NCBI RefSeq assembly: GCF_001421665.1
Contig: NZ_LMKV01000008.1
Location: 1 to 64,000, forward strand
Length of the DNA stretch: 64,000 nt
Origin: Sphingobium sp. Leaf26
GTDB lineage: Bacteria > Pseudomonadota > Alphaproteobacteria > Sphingomonadales > Sphingomonadaceae
Reading direction: 5' to 3'
Shown here: one piece after another, positions 1 to 7,704 of the stretch
Position numbering within the stretch: the first letter of the stretch is position 1
Layout of the letters: each line of letters opens with the position of its first letter
Translations under genes and position numbers: made by a program
Notes under the pieces: generated by a model
What the model was told of the DNA's origin: nothing
The model's input: the letters and a program-made list of their open reading frames with translations, nothing else
Database searches by the model: none

Positions 1-53
1 GATCGCACTGCCACCGCCCCGCGCCACCTATCCAGTCCTGCGTAGATCGACAT
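1..53 (-). CDS. possible 5' end of a leftward gene, IS110-like N-terminus (partial)
   Basis: Reading leftward from an ATG at 53, the frame stays open to the window edge and begins MSIYAGLD. A strong ribosome-binding site (AGGAGG, about 6 bases before the ATG) precedes it. Many IS110-family transposases begin with a similar M-x-x-x-x-G-L-D stretch, but the residues that follow here do not continue the usual pattern. The gene could therefore be decayed or something else. It abuts a truncated dehydrogenase, as expected at an insertion edge. Only 17 codons are visible, so the call is tentative. Confidence 0.3.
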   Translation of the reverse strand, partial: MSIYAGLDRWRGAVAVR

Positions 54-56
54 GGT

Positions 57-107
57 CACCCTCCTGCATTGAAGCGTTCATGCGACTTCGTACCATACAG
101 GAGGGTG
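57..107. repeat. 10-bp inverted repeat at a possible element end
   Basis: CACCCTCCTG at 57-66 is matched by its exact reverse complement at 98-107, with 31 bases between. The left arm contains the ribosome-binding site of the leftward open frame. The repeat lies between that frame and the dehydrogenase remnant. It could be a sub-terminal repeat of an insertion sequence or a hairpin in the leader of the leftward gene. Confidence 0.4.
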
Positions 108-123
108 GCTACATCAATTACGC

Positions 124-420
124 GGTGTCCCAAAGCAAGCCTATATCTATGGTGCGCTCGACACCGGGCCGACCATCCTCGACCGCAGCTTCGGATTTAG
201 CTGGAATGTTGGCGGCTGGTTGCTCTTCCCTTTCCTGCAAAGCGCCGCGCCGGAGGTGACGGCGCGGATGCGCGCGCGGGTGCGCGACAAGCTGACCACG
301 ACCTTCGCCAGCCAGTATAAGGCGCGGATCTCCTTGAAAGACGCGCTGACCCGCGACGCGGTGATGACCTATAATGCGCGGCGCACGGGCGAAAAATATC
401 TGCTGGTGCCCAACGGGTAG
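124..420 (+). pseudogene. 3' remnant of a zinc-type (MDR) dehydrogenase gene
   Basis: The frame encodes about 98 residues ending EKYLLVPNG and includes AYIYGALDTGPT, NVGGWLLFPFLQ and TTFASQYKARISL. These resemble the C-terminal part of sphingomonad zinc-binding dehydrogenases of the medium-chain family, which usually have more than 300 residues. The same frame has a TGA at 70-72, and the residues before about position 124 no longer look like the family. The catalytic and NAD(P)-binding N-terminal parts are therefore missing here. The break coincides with the possible insertion-element edge. The family assignment is by recalled similarity. Confidence 0.55.
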
Positions 421-459
421 GACTGCTGTGCGATTGCCCTGTCCTGGCGCGATTGCTGC

Positions 460-519
460 CCCCGGCGCAGGCCGGGGTCCAGTTCCACGGTCCCAACTGG
501 ACCCCGGCCTGCGCCTGGG
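460..519. repeat. palindromic intergenic repeat (CCGGGGTCCAGT type)
   Basis: Two 25-base arms, 460-484 and 495-519, are reverse complements with one mismatch and share the core GGCCGGGGTCCAGTT. The same core occurs in the palindrome at 55616-55681. These behave like the REP-type intergenic palindromes common in sphingomonads. Confidence 0.7.
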
Positions 520-609
520 AACGCAATGGGTGGCGTTGCAGCCCATAGCCTGATGTTGCCGACTGCGGCAGTTCTGATGGGCCTGCAAAGTACCCCTGAA
601 AACCAAAAA

Positions 610-642
610 GGGCGGGGTCTGAATCCAGACCCCGCCCTTTTT
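610..642. terminator. bidirectional intrinsic terminator between the dehydrogenase remnant and infC
   Basis: A perfect 11-bp stem (610-620 with 627-637) has a 6-base loop. It is flanked by A5 on the left and T5 on the right, so it can end transcription from either side. It lies 23 bases past the infC stop codon. Confidence 0.85.
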
Positions 643-664
643 GCGGTTCGTGCGATCGAACGGC

Positions 665-1210
665 TTATTTCGGTGCCAGCACCATCAGCATCTGGCGGCC
701 TTCCATGCGGGGATAGGCTTCCACCTTCGCGATTTCCTGCACATTTTCGGCCACGCGCTGCAACAGGGCCATGCCGAGCTGCTGGTGGCTGAGTTCGCGG
801 CCACGGAAACGCAGGGTGATCTTCACCTTGTCGCCGTCGCCGATGAAATCATGGACCTTCTTCATCTTCGTATCATAGTCATGATCGTCGATGTTCGGAC
901 GCATCTTGATCTCTTTGAGTTCCTGCGTCTTCTGGGTCTTGCGGGCGATATTCGCCTTTTTCTGGGCTTCGTACTTGAACTTGCCGATGTCCAGGAACTT
1001 GCAGACCGGCGGGTCGGCATTCGGAGACACTTCGACCAGGTCCAGGCCCACATCGGCCGCCTGTTCGATCGCTTCCTGCGTAAACATCACACCCAGATTT
1101 TCGCCTTCATCATCAATCACGCGCACCTTTGGCACGGTGATGAATTCATTATAGCGAGGGCCGGACTTCGGCGGCGGCGCCAGCGGGCGGCGCATCATCG
1201 GGGGACGTAT
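665..1210 (-). CDS. infC: translation initiation factor IF-3
   Basis: IF-3 binds the 30S subunit, keeps subunits apart and checks start-codon pairing. The protein has the N-terminal domain ([21 protein letters not shown]), the linker, and the C-terminal domain with [12 protein letters not shown]. The first ATG is at 1198, but a GAAGGAG site at 1219-1225 sits 8 bases before an in-frame ATA at 1208-1210, which would add IRPP. Non-AUG starts (AUU, AUC, AUA) are known for infC and serve self-regulation, so I place the start at ATA, giving about 181 residues. The gene follows thrS and a small membrane protein on the same strand, the usual thrS-infC order. Confidence 0.93.
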   Translation of the reverse strand: MRPPMMRRPLAPPPKSGPRYNEFITVPKVRVIDDEGENLGVMFTQEAIEQAADVGLDLVEVSPNADPPVCKFLDIGKFKYEAQKKANIARKTQKTQELKEIKMRPNIDDHDYDTKMKKVHDFIGDGDKVKITLRFRGRELSHQQLGMALLQRVAENVQEIAKVEAYPRMEGRQMLMVLAPK

Positions 1211-1225
1211 AGCAGTATCTCCTTC
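1208..1225 (-). promoter_or_regulatory. ribosome-binding site pointing to an AUA start of infC
   Basis: Read leftward, GAAGGAG (1225-1219) is followed by 8 bases and then ATA (1210-1208), in frame with infC. The ATG at 1198 would lie 20 bases from the same site, too far for normal spacing. Confidence 0.65.
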
Positions 1226-1352
1226 GGTCGTTTCAGAAACGAGTGGCTCTTAGCGGCTTTTAGGCAAAGCCGAAAGGGGTCCGTGCTGCCGCCGTAACGG
1301 AATCACGAACCCTTGTGGCATTGCTGCCTCACCGCATGTCGGGTTTGCAGGT

Positions 1353-1631
1353 TCAGATGTCAAGGAAGAGGGAGATCATAAACAGCAGAAAAGGGGCTGC
1401 GGCGATCGTTGCCGTAATGGTGAGCGCTGTTCTGGGCCATTTCCGGCGTAACAGAGCAAGTACGACCATCAGCACGATGCCGCCGAAGAAAACGTAGAAT
1501 GTCGGCGGCGGGCCGGAAAGATGGTGATGAAAGAGGGTGGCGGCGATAGACCATAGAACGGTTTCGGCGCCGATCAGGAACAGCGCGGCGGAAAAGGCCG
1601 CGCTGCCCGGCTGATCTTCGTTATACGCCAT
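1353..1631 (-). CDS. small membrane protein, unknown function
   Basis: The 92-residue product starts [10 protein letters not shown] and has about three hydrophobic segments: roughly residues 10-30, 38-57 and 65-90, with the Arg/Lys cluster RRKWPR between the last two. Its ATG overlaps the thrS stop in the 11-base sequence ATGGCGTATAA, which points to translational coupling with thrS. A longer in-frame start at 1661 would lie deeper inside thrS and is less likely. I do not recognise the family. The link to thrS and infC is positional only. Confidence 0.75.
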   Translation of the reverse strand: MAYNEDQPGSAAFSAALFLIGAETVLWSIAATLFHHHLSGPPPTFYVFFGGIVLMVVLALLRRKWPRTALTITATIAAAPFLLFMISLFLDI

Positions 1632-3618
1632 GCAAATCCGGGGCACGGGCCTCAATTGCAAGACGTGAAATCACATCGTCCAGCGAAAGGAGGCTTTGCC
1701 CCTCCTTGCCCAGTTCGCGCAGCGCCACCGTGCCTTCGTCCGCTTCGCGCCGGCCGACGACCAGCAGATTGGGCACCTTGGCCAGCGAATGTTCGCGCAC
1801 CTTGTAATTGATCTTCTCGTTGCGGACGTCGATTTCCGCGCGGATTCCGGCGGCCCGCAGCTTCTCGACGGCCTGCCTGGCATAGTCGTCCGCGTCCGAC
1901 ACGATGGTCGCGACGACGGCCTGCACCGGTGCCAGCCAGAGCGGGAACTTCCCGGCATAATGCTCGATCAATATGCCGACGAAACGCTCATAGCTGCCAA
2001 AAATGGCGCGGTGCAGCATGACTGGGCGGTGCCGTTCGCCATCTTCGCCGACATAGCTGGCGTCGAGTCGTTCGGGCAGCACGCGGTCCGACTGAATCGT
2101 GCCGACCTGCCAGGTGCGCCCGATCGCGTCGGTCAGATGCCATTCCAGCTTGGGCGCGTAGAAGGCGCCTTCGCCCGGCAATTCTTCCCAGCCGAACTCC
2201 GGAGTGTTCAGGCCGGCGGCGGCAACCGCAGTGCGCAGTTCCTCTTCCGCCTTGTCCCACATCTCTTCGCTGCCGAAGCGCTTTTCGGGGCGCAGCGCCA
2301 GCTTGATCGAGTAGGTGAAGCCGAAATCCTTGTAGATGCGGTCGGCCAGCGCGCAGAAGGCGCGGACTTCCTCGACGATCTGGTCTTCGCGGCAGAAGAT
2401 ATGCGCGTCATCCTGCGTGAACTGGCGCACGCGCATCAACCCGTGCAGCGCGCCATGCGGTTCGTTGCGATGGCAGCAGCCATTTTCGTAGAAACGCAGC
2501 GGCAGGTCGCGATAGCTTTTGATGCCCTGCTTGAAGATCAGGATATGCGCCGGGCAGTTCATCGGCTTCAACGCCATCCAGTTGGCGTCGTCCGACACCA
2601 GCGGGCCTTCGTCCGCGACGTTGGGCACTTCGTCGGGGATCACGAACATATTTTCGCGATATTTGCCCCAATGGCCGGATTGCTCCCACTGGCGCGCGTC
2701 CATCACCTGCGGCGTCTTGACCTCGCGATAGCCCGCCGCGTCGATGGCGCGGCGCATATAGGCTTCCAGCTCGCGCCAGATCAGATAGCCCTTGGGGTGC
2801 CAGAAGACAGACCCATGCGCTTCCTGCTGAAGATGGAACAGGTCCATCTCCGCGCCCAGCTTCCGATGGTCGCGCTTGCCCGCTTCCTCCAGCCGCGTCA
2901 GATGCTCGCCCAGTTGCTTCTTGTTCAGCCAGCCGGTGCCGTAGATGCGGCTGAGCATCGCGTTCTTCTGATCGCCGCGCCAGTAAGCGCCCGACACGCG
3001 CGTCAGCTTGAACGCGGCCGGGTCCAGCTTGCCGGTGGAAGCGAGGTGCGGGCCGCGGCACATGTCGTACCAGCCATCCCCCGAATGATAGACGGTCAGT
3101 TCCTCGCCCTGCGGCAGTTCGGCGGCCCATTGCGCCTTGAACGTCTCGCCAGCAGCCTCCCATTGCGCGATCAGCGTATCGCGGGCGATGACTTCGCGGA
3201 TCAGCGGCTTGTTGGCGGCGATGATCCTGCGCATCTCCGCCTCGATTCCGGGAAGGTCTTCCTCGGTAAAGGGGCGGTCCTTGGGCGCGAAATCATAATA
3301 GAAACCATCGTCCGTCGCCGGGCCGAAGGTGATTTGCGTGCCGGGGAACAAAGCCTGCACCGCTTCGGCCAGCACATGGGCGAAATCGTGCCGCGCCAGT
3401 TCCAGCGCATCGGCCTCGTCCTTGCTCGTCACCAGTGCGAGGTTCGCGTCCTGCTCCAGCGGGCGACCGATATCGCGCAGTTCGCCATCGACGCGCGCGG
3501 CGATCGCGGCTTTCGCCAGACCCGGCCCGATCGCCGCTGCAATATCCGCCGGGGTAGTGCCGGGCGCGACTTCACGCACGGAACCGTCGGGCAGGGTGAT
3601 CTTGAGCATGGCGGACAA
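1621..3618 (-). CDS. thrS: threonine--tRNA ligase
   Basis: The enzyme charges tRNA-Thr in the cytoplasm. The product is about 665 residues: an N-terminal TGS domain ([11 protein letters not shown]), the alanyl-type editing domain, the class II catalytic core and the C-terminal anticodon-binding domain. The three zinc ligands are recognisable: Cys in MNCPAHI (about residue 354), His in DDAHIF (about 405) and His in MLHRAIFGS (about 535). Their spacing is close to that of the E. coli enzyme. The start is either TTG at 3618 (MSAMLKI) or ATG at 3609 (MLKI); neither has a strong ribosome-binding site. A leader hairpin and a promoter-like sequence lie upstream. Confidence 0.97.
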   Translation of the reverse strand: MSAMLKITLPDGSVREVAPGTTPADIAAAIGPGLAKAAIAARVDGELRDIGRPLEQDANLALVTSKDEADALELARHDFAHVLAEAVQALFPGTQITFGPATDDGFYYDFAPKDRPFTEEDLPGIEAEMRRIIAANKPLIREVIARDTLIAQWEAAGETFKAQWAAELPQGEELTVYHSGDGWYDMCRGPHLASTGKLDPAAFKLTRVSGAYWRGDQKNAMLSRIYGTGWLNKKQLGEHLTRLEEAGKRDHRKLGAEMDLFHLQQEAHGSVFWHPKGYLIWRELEAYMRRAIDAAGYREVKTPQVMDARQWEQSGHWGKYRENMFVIPDEVPNVADEGPLVSDDANWMALKPMNCPAHILIFKQGIKSYRDLPLRFYENGCCHRNEPHGALHGLMRVRQFTQDDAHIFCREDQIVEEVRAFCALADRIYKDFGFTYSIKLALRPEKRFGSEEMWDKAEEELRTAVAAAGLNTPEFGWEELPGEGAFYAPKLEWHLTDAIGRTWQVGTIQSDRVLPERLDASYVGEDGERHRPVMLHRAIFGSYERFVGILIEHYAGKFPLWLAPVQAVVATIVSDADDYARQAVEKLRAAGIRAEIDVRNEKINYKVREHSLAKVPNLLVVGRREADEGTVALRELGKEGQSLLSLDDVISRLAIEARAPDLHGV

Positions 3619-3649
3619 GGGACAAGTCTTTCTGTGAAAAGGCGTGATT

Positions 3650-3671
3650 GCGCGGCCTGAAATAGCCGCGC
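3650..3671 (-). promoter_or_regulatory. hairpin in the thrS leader
   Basis: GCGCGGC (3650-3656) and GCCGCGC (3665-3671) form a perfect 7-bp stem with an 8-base loop, between the likely promoter and the thrS start. In E. coli the thrS leader folds into tRNA-like arms bound by the enzyme itself. Whether this hairpin has such a role is inference. Confidence 0.45.
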
Positions 3672-3675
3672 CTTC

Positions 3676-3703
3676 CCCATAAATGGGCGGTCGGTCCTGT
3701 CAA
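3676..3703 (-). promoter_or_regulatory. candidate promoter of thrS
   Basis: Read leftward, a perfect TTGACA (3703-3698) is followed by 16 bases and TATGGG (3681-3676). The -35 is consensus and the -10 is weak. It lies about 60 bases before the thrS start. Confidence 0.45.
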
Positions 3704-3785
3704 TAGAACCCCTCTTGCCAAGATGCCACAGGCGGCGCATCATTGATGTGCTGATATATCATATTTTCAGCTTATGGAGGGACGT

Positions 3786-4220
3786 ATGGCTTTGAGCTTT
3801 GCAACACCCCAGTCGGGCGATCAGGGGACGCCCATTTCCGATCTGAACACTACGCCGCTGATCGACGTGATGCTGGTGCTGCTGATCATGTTCATCATCA
3901 CCATCCCGATCCAGACGCATAGTATCGGCATCGACCTGCCGGGTCAGGCAACCGAACAGCCGATCGCCATGAACCCGGTGAAGAACAAGGTGACGATCGA
4001 CGCGGGCGGCGTGATCCGCTGGAATGGGGCCGCGATCGACCGGCTGACATTGCGCCGTTATCTGGCCACCTCGCTACGCCTGCCGGTCGAACCGGAATTG
4101 CAGTTCCAGCCGGACGCGGACGCCCGCTACCTGACCGTCGATGAAGTGCTGGCCGATATCAAACGGTCCGGCGTCACCAACCTCGGCTTTGTCGGCAACG
4201 AACGCTACCAGGACTTCTGA
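3786..4220 (+). CDS. ExbD/TolR-family protein, orphan
   Basis: The 144-residue product has a short cytoplasmic N-terminus, then ISDLNTTPLIDVMLVLLIMF, the ExbD/TolR signature with the membrane Asp used in proton-driven energy transfer. One membrane helix (about residues 24-45) is followed by a periplasmic domain. Family members work with ExbB/TolQ partners to energise TonB or Tol complexes, but no ExbB/TolQ gene is adjacent. The ATG at 3786 is preferred over 3774 because GGAGGG lies just upstream of it. The gene is divergent from thrS. Confidence 0.88.
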   Translation: MALSFATPQSGDQGTPISDLNTTPLIDVMLVLLIMFIITIPIQTHSIGIDLPGQATEQPIAMNPVKNKVTIDAGGVIRWNGAAIDRLTLRRYLATSLRLPVEPELQFQPDADARYLTVDEVLADIKRSGVTNLGFVGNERYQDF

Positions 4221-4289
4221 CAGCCTCTGTGCCTTGTTCCCCGCCTGTGCAGCCTGTAGGCAGGGCCGCATGGAAAGGGGGCAGGGCGC

Positions 4290-4466
4290 ATGAAATCCGT
4301 TCGATATGGTCTGATCGCGTTCTTCTGCCTCGGCGCCGTCTGGGGCGTGACGCATATGGCGACCCTGCCGGCATCGAATGGTGCCGGCATCCCCGGCTTC
4401 GCCGCCGCGCCCTCCGCCCGGCACCATGGTCAGGGCAATTGGCGTTACCTGCCGGTTCTTCGATAA
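4290..4466 (+). CDS. 58-residue exported or membrane-anchored small protein
   Basis: The frame begins MKSVRYGLIAFFCLGAVWG and ends WRYLPVLR. A basic start followed by a hydrophobic stretch (about residues 7-22) suggests a signal peptide or a single membrane anchor. The rest is Ala/Pro/Gly-rich. A GGAAAGGGGG site lies about 8 bases before the ATG, and the stop codon falls one base before the end of the convergent DsrE-like gene. No family recognised. The ribosome-binding site, signal-like start and tight fit argue for a real gene. Confidence 0.55.
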   Translation: MKSVRYGLIAFFCLGAVWGVTHMATLPASNGAGIPGFAAAPSARHHGQGNWRYLPVLR

Positions 4467-4467
4467 G

Positions 4468-4833
4468 TCACGCCATCAACAGGCGGACATCGTCGTCCAT
4501 CTGTTGCAGAAAGCCGATCGGTCCGCCGACGCCGACGCCTTTGGGCAATTCCGCCGCCGACATGCCGCAGAGCGCCAGTCCGCTCTGGCAGGCGGAGATC
4601 GTTACGCCCAGATCCAGCGAATCGGCCAGCAGCGCGGCCAGATCGGGCAGGCCCGCCGCCCGATGATCGCCATCGCGCGGGGCAACTACCGGCGGTCGCA
4701 GCAACGCCACGGCATCGAGTTGCAGGAAGATCGCCGCCGCGCCGCCCAGCGCCGCCTGCGCCGCCGCCAGTAGCAGAGCGCCGCGCAGCCGCTCCGCATC
4801 GGCGGTCGTGACGACAATGGTCAGTCCGCGCAT
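4468..4833 (-). CDS. DsrE/DsrF-like small protein
   Basis: The 121-residue product has an alternating strand/helix pattern: GLTIVVTT, the helix RGALLLAAAQAALGG, then AAIFLQLDAVALL and LGVTISACQSGLALCG. This fits the DsrE/DsrF-like fold used in sulfur relay or as small peroxiredoxin-like proteins. Two Cys lie in the late part (ACQSG, LCG). It overlaps the end of the moeB-like gene by 13 bases on the same strand, so the two are probably co-expressed. A link to sulfur transfer would suit the moeB neighbour but is inference. Confidence 0.7.
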   Translation of the reverse strand: MRGLTIVVTTADAERLRGALLLAAAQAALGGAAAIFLQLDAVALLRPPVVAPRDGDHRAAGLPDLAALLADSLDLGVTISACQSGLALCGMSAAELPKGVGVGGPIGFLQQMDDDVRLLMA

Positions 4834-5588
4834 AGTTCGGCGGCGCAGCCGGAGCAGGCCGGGTCTTTGGGGACGTCCACCGTGCGGAACCGCATGGAGA
4901 GCAGGTCGGCGATCAGCAACCGCCCCGCCATGTCGGTCCCGAACGGCACCAGCGCCCTGATCGCCTCCAGCGCGGCCAGGCTGCCCATCGCGCCGGTCAG
5001 CGCCCCGATCACGCCGGTTTCGGCGCAGTTGCGTTCCGGCGCATCCTGTGGCGCGCCGACCAGGCAGCGATAGCAGGGCTTGTTCGATTCCCAGCCGCGA
5101 TAGGTGGCGATCTGCCCCTCGAACGGGCCGACCGCTGCCGACACCAGCGGTATGCGCAGCCGCTGGGTCGCGTCCGCCACCGCCAGCCGCGTGTCGAAAT
5201 TGTCGCAGCCGTCCAGCACGACGTCCGCTTCCCGCAGGACCAGGTCGGCATTGGCCGCATCGATCCGCGCGTTGATGGGAACCAGCTTCACATCGGGATT
5301 AAGCCGGGCGACGGCCGCCATCGCGGCCTCGGCCTTGGGCGCACCGACATCGGTGGTGCCGAACAGTATCTGGCGCTGAAGGTTGGACAGCGCGACCGAA
5401 TCATCGTCGATCACGCGGATGGTGCCGACGCCCGCCGCCGCCAGATAGAGGATCGCCGGACTGCCGATGCCGCCCGCGCCGATCACCGCCACATCGGCGG
5501 ACAGCAGCCGGGCCTGACCCGCGCCGCCTATTTCCTTGAGGATGATGTGCCGGGCATAACGCTCCAGTTGCGCATCGCTCAGCGTCAC
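4821..5588 (-). CDS. moeB: MoeB/ThiF-family adenylyltransferase
   Basis: The enzyme uses ATP to adenylate the C-terminal Gly of a small ubiquitin-like sulfur carrier (MoaD or ThiS). The roughly 255-residue product has the nucleotide-binding GAGGIGSPAILYLAAAGVG near residue 38, the conserved SNLQRQ, GCDNFDTR, and two zinc-binding pairs, CYRC and CSGC. A GTG at 5588 overlaps the upstream stop as GTGA, giving the familiar start MTLSDAQLERYARHI. A longer GTG start at 5603 is possible. No rhodanese domain is attached. Whether its partner is MoaD or the ThiS part of the thiSG gene at 43.5 kb cannot be told from sequence. Confidence 0.88.
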   Translation of the reverse strand: MTLSDAQLERYARHIILKEIGGAGQARLLSADVAVIGAGGIGSPAILYLAAAGVGTIRVIDDDSVALSNLQRQILFGTTDVGAPKAEAAMAAVARLNPDVKLVPINARIDAANADLVLREADVVLDGCDNFDTRLAVADATQRLRIPLVSAAVGPFEGQIATYRGWESNKPCYRCLVGAPQDAPERNCAETGVIGALTGAMGSLAALEAIRALVPFGTDMAGRLLIADLLSMRFRTVDVPKDPACSGCAAELCAD

Positions 5589-5992
5589 GGCGCGTCGGAC
5601 CACAGGAAACGGACCTGCGAGCGCATCCAGTGCGGTTCCGCCGCGCCATCCTTGGGGAAGGAGCCACGCAACGTGCCCAATATGCGGCTGCTCACGAACT
5701 TTTCCACTTCGGGGCAGCGGGCGTTGACCGGTGCGATCTTCAACGGCTTGCCGTCGCCCGACAGCAGGAACAGCATGTCGATCTCCAGCAGTTGCGATCC
5801 TTCATGGTTGACCGCACCGCTGCATTCGCCCCGTCGATAAAGGCGGGCGATATCGTCCGACCATCGCGGTGAAATCTTGCGCCCCAGCCAGCCGTCGATC
5901 ACGGGGACGCTACCCAGATCCTGCGGCATCGGCGGCGTGGCGTCCGGCACGGGAGTCGCGGCGGCCAGCATCAGCGAAAGCAGCATCGTCAT
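5585..5992 (-). CDS. secreted hypothetical protein
   Basis: The 135-residue product starts MTMLLSLMLAAATPVPDATP, a short signal-like segment rich in Leu/Ala. The mature part holds SPRWSDDIARLYRRGECSGAV and PVNARCPEVEKFVSSRILG, with two Cys that could pair in the periplasm. I do not recognise a family. It starts 5 bases after the dut stop and its own stop overlaps the moeB start, so it sits inside the leftward operon. Confidence 0.7.
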   Translation of the reverse strand: MTMLLSLMLAAATPVPDATPPMPQDLGSVPVIDGWLGRKISPRWSDDIARLYRRGECSGAVNHEGSQLLEIDMLFLLSGDGKPLKIAPVNARCPEVEKFVSSRILGTLRGSFPKDGAAEPHWMRSQVRFLWSDAP

Positions 5993-5996
5993 CGCA

Positions 5997-6452
5997 TCAC
6001 ACTCCTGTCGAACCGAACCCGCCCTCTCCGCGAACGGTATCGTCCAGACTATCGACTTCGGCGAAGCTGGCAAGCTGGACCGGCGCCACCACCAGTTGCG
6101 CGATCCGGTCGCCGCGCGCGATCAGGAAGGGTGCGTCGCCCAGATTGATGAGGATGACCTTCAATTCGCCGCGATAATCGGCGTCGATCGTGCCCGGCGT
6201 GTTGGGCAGGCTGATGCCATGTTTCAGCGCCAGGCCAGAGCGCGGGCGCACCTGCACCTCATAGCCTTCGGGGATCGCCATGGCAAAGCCGGTCGCCACC
6301 GCATGGCGGCCGCCCGGTTGCAGTATCAACTCCTCCGCCGACACCACATCCATGCCCGCCGCATGGGCGGTGGCATAGGCCGGCACCGGCAATCCCTCTC
6401 CATGGGGCAGGCGCTTGAGCTGGATTTCAATGGGGGCGAGCGGAGAGGGCAT
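5997..6452 (-). CDS. dut: dUTP diphosphatase
   Basis: This enzyme hydrolyses dUTP to dUMP, limiting uracil in DNA and supplying thymidylate synthesis. The 151-residue product, normal for a trimeric dUTPase, carries the conserved motifs: [46 protein letters not shown] and the C-terminal [10 protein letters not shown] arm. The start is [10 protein letters not shown] at 6452, overlapping the end of coaBC by 26 bases. A longer frame upstream lies inside coaBC and does not resemble dUTPase. The dut-coaBC pairing is a common bacterial arrangement. Confidence 0.96.
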   Translation of the reverse strand: MPSPLAPIEIQLKRLPHGEGLPVPAYATAHAAGMDVVSAEELILQPGGRHAVATGFAMAIPEGYEVQVRPRSGLALKHGISLPNTPGTIDADYRGELKVILINLGDAPFLIARGDRIAQLVVAPVQLASFAEVDSLDDTVRGEGGFGSTGV

Positions 6453-7704
6453 GGGCAACCTTTTCGATGAGTTTTTCGGCCACCTCCCCCTTGGGCAGGA
6501 CGGGCCATGTTTCGATACCGGCGGCGCTGACGATCTGCACGGCGTTGGAATCGCCACCCATCACGTCACCCGACACGTCATTGGCGACGATCCAGTCCGC
6601 GCCTTTTTTTGCGAGCTTGGCCCGCGCATGGTCCGCGATCTTCTGCGTTTCGGCGGCGAAACCGACAAGCAGGGCGGGGCGCTGCGCATGATGGCCAAGC
6701 GTCGCGAGGATGTCGGGATTCTCGACCAGCGCCAGCGGGGCGGGCTGGCCCGATCCATCCTTCTTCAGCTTCTGGTCGGCGGCGTCAGCGGTGCGCCAGT
6801 CGGCCACGGCGGCGACCATGATCGCCGCGTCGGCGGGCAGGGCGGCTTCGACGGCGGCCAGCATCTGCCGCGCCGTCTCCACATCGACCCGATCGACCCC
6901 GGCCGGCGTCGGCAGATGGACGGGGCCGGCGACCAGCGTGACCCGTGCGCCGGCCTTTGCGGCGGCGGCGGCGATGGCGAAGCCCTGCTTGCCCGAAGAG
7001 CGATTGGCGATGTAGCGCACCGGATCGATCGGCTCATGCGTCGGCCCGGCGGTGATCAGGATATGCCGGCCTTTCAAGGCACCGTTTGTATCGAGCGACG
7101 TCACGATATGCGGCGCATCCGCCGCGAAATCGGGCTGGTCCGCCAGAAGGTCGGAAGGCAGGGGCTGGGCGAGCAACCGCGCAATGTCCGTCGCAATCGC
7201 TTCGGGTTCGGGCAACCGCCCCTTGCCAAATTCGCCGCAGGCCATCGCGCCGTCATCCGGCTCCATCACATGCACGCCATCGGCCCTCAGCCGGCTCAGG
7301 TTCCGCTGGGTCGCCTTGTGATGCCACATCCGAACATTCATCGCTGGCACGACCAGCACCGGCTTGTCGGTGGCGAGCAGCAGCGTCGTCGCCAGATCGT
7401 CGGCGATGCCGTTGGCCATCTTGGCCAGGATATTGGCGGTCGCGGGCGCCACCACGACCAGATCGGCCTGCCGGCTAAGCTGGATATGCCCGATCTCGCG
7501 CTCGGCCTTCAGGTCGAACAGATCGTCATAGACCTGATCCTCGGTCAGCACCCCAAGTGACAGCGGCGTCACGAACTGCTTTGCGCTCTCCGTCAGCACC
7601 GCCCGCACCGCGATCCCCCGCTTGCGCAGCGCCCGCACCAGTTCGAGCGACTTGTAGGCGGCTATACCGCCCGATACGATGAGGAGGACGCGCTGCTGGA
7701 TCAT
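6427..7704 (-). CDS. coaBC: bifunctional phosphopantothenoylcysteine decarboxylase / phosphopantothenate--cysteine ligase
   Basis: This enzyme carries out two coenzyme A steps: joining phosphopantothenate to Cys, then FMN-dependent decarboxylation. The 425-residue product starts [19 protein letters not shown], the flavoprotein CoaC part, with VPAMNVRMW and the active Cys in [13 protein letters not shown]. The CoaB part follows, with [16 protein letters not shown] and NRSSGKQG. The ATG at 7704 overlaps the ubiB stop as ATGA. A longer upstream frame is a shadow of ubiB. Confidence 0.96.
   Translation of the reverse strand: MIQQRVLLIVSGGIAAYKSLELVRALRKRGIAVRAVLTESAKQFVTPLSLGVLTEDQVYDDLFDLKAEREIGHIQLSRQADLVVVAPATANILAKMANGIADDLATTLLLATDKPVLVVPAMNVRMWHHKATQRNLSRLRADGVHVMEPDDGAMACGEFGKGRLPEPEAIATDIARLLAQPLPSDLLADQPDFAADAPHIVTSLDTNGALKGRHILITAGPTHEPIDPVRYIANRSSGKQGFAIAAAAAKAGARVTLVAGPVHLPTPAGVDRVDVETARQMLAAVEAALPADAAIMVAAVADWRTADAADQKLKKDGSGQPAPLALVENPDILATLGHHAQRPALLVGFAAETQKIADHARAKLAKKGADWIVANDVSGDVMGGDSNAVQIVSAAGIETWPVLPKGEVAEKLIEKVAHALSARPH

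Noticed and set aside
1696..3660. A 654-codon open frame on the plus strand opposite thrS
   Set aside because: It is the antisense shadow of a GC-rich gene. The product is rich in Arg, Gln and His with no family motifs, while thrS on the other strand is complete.
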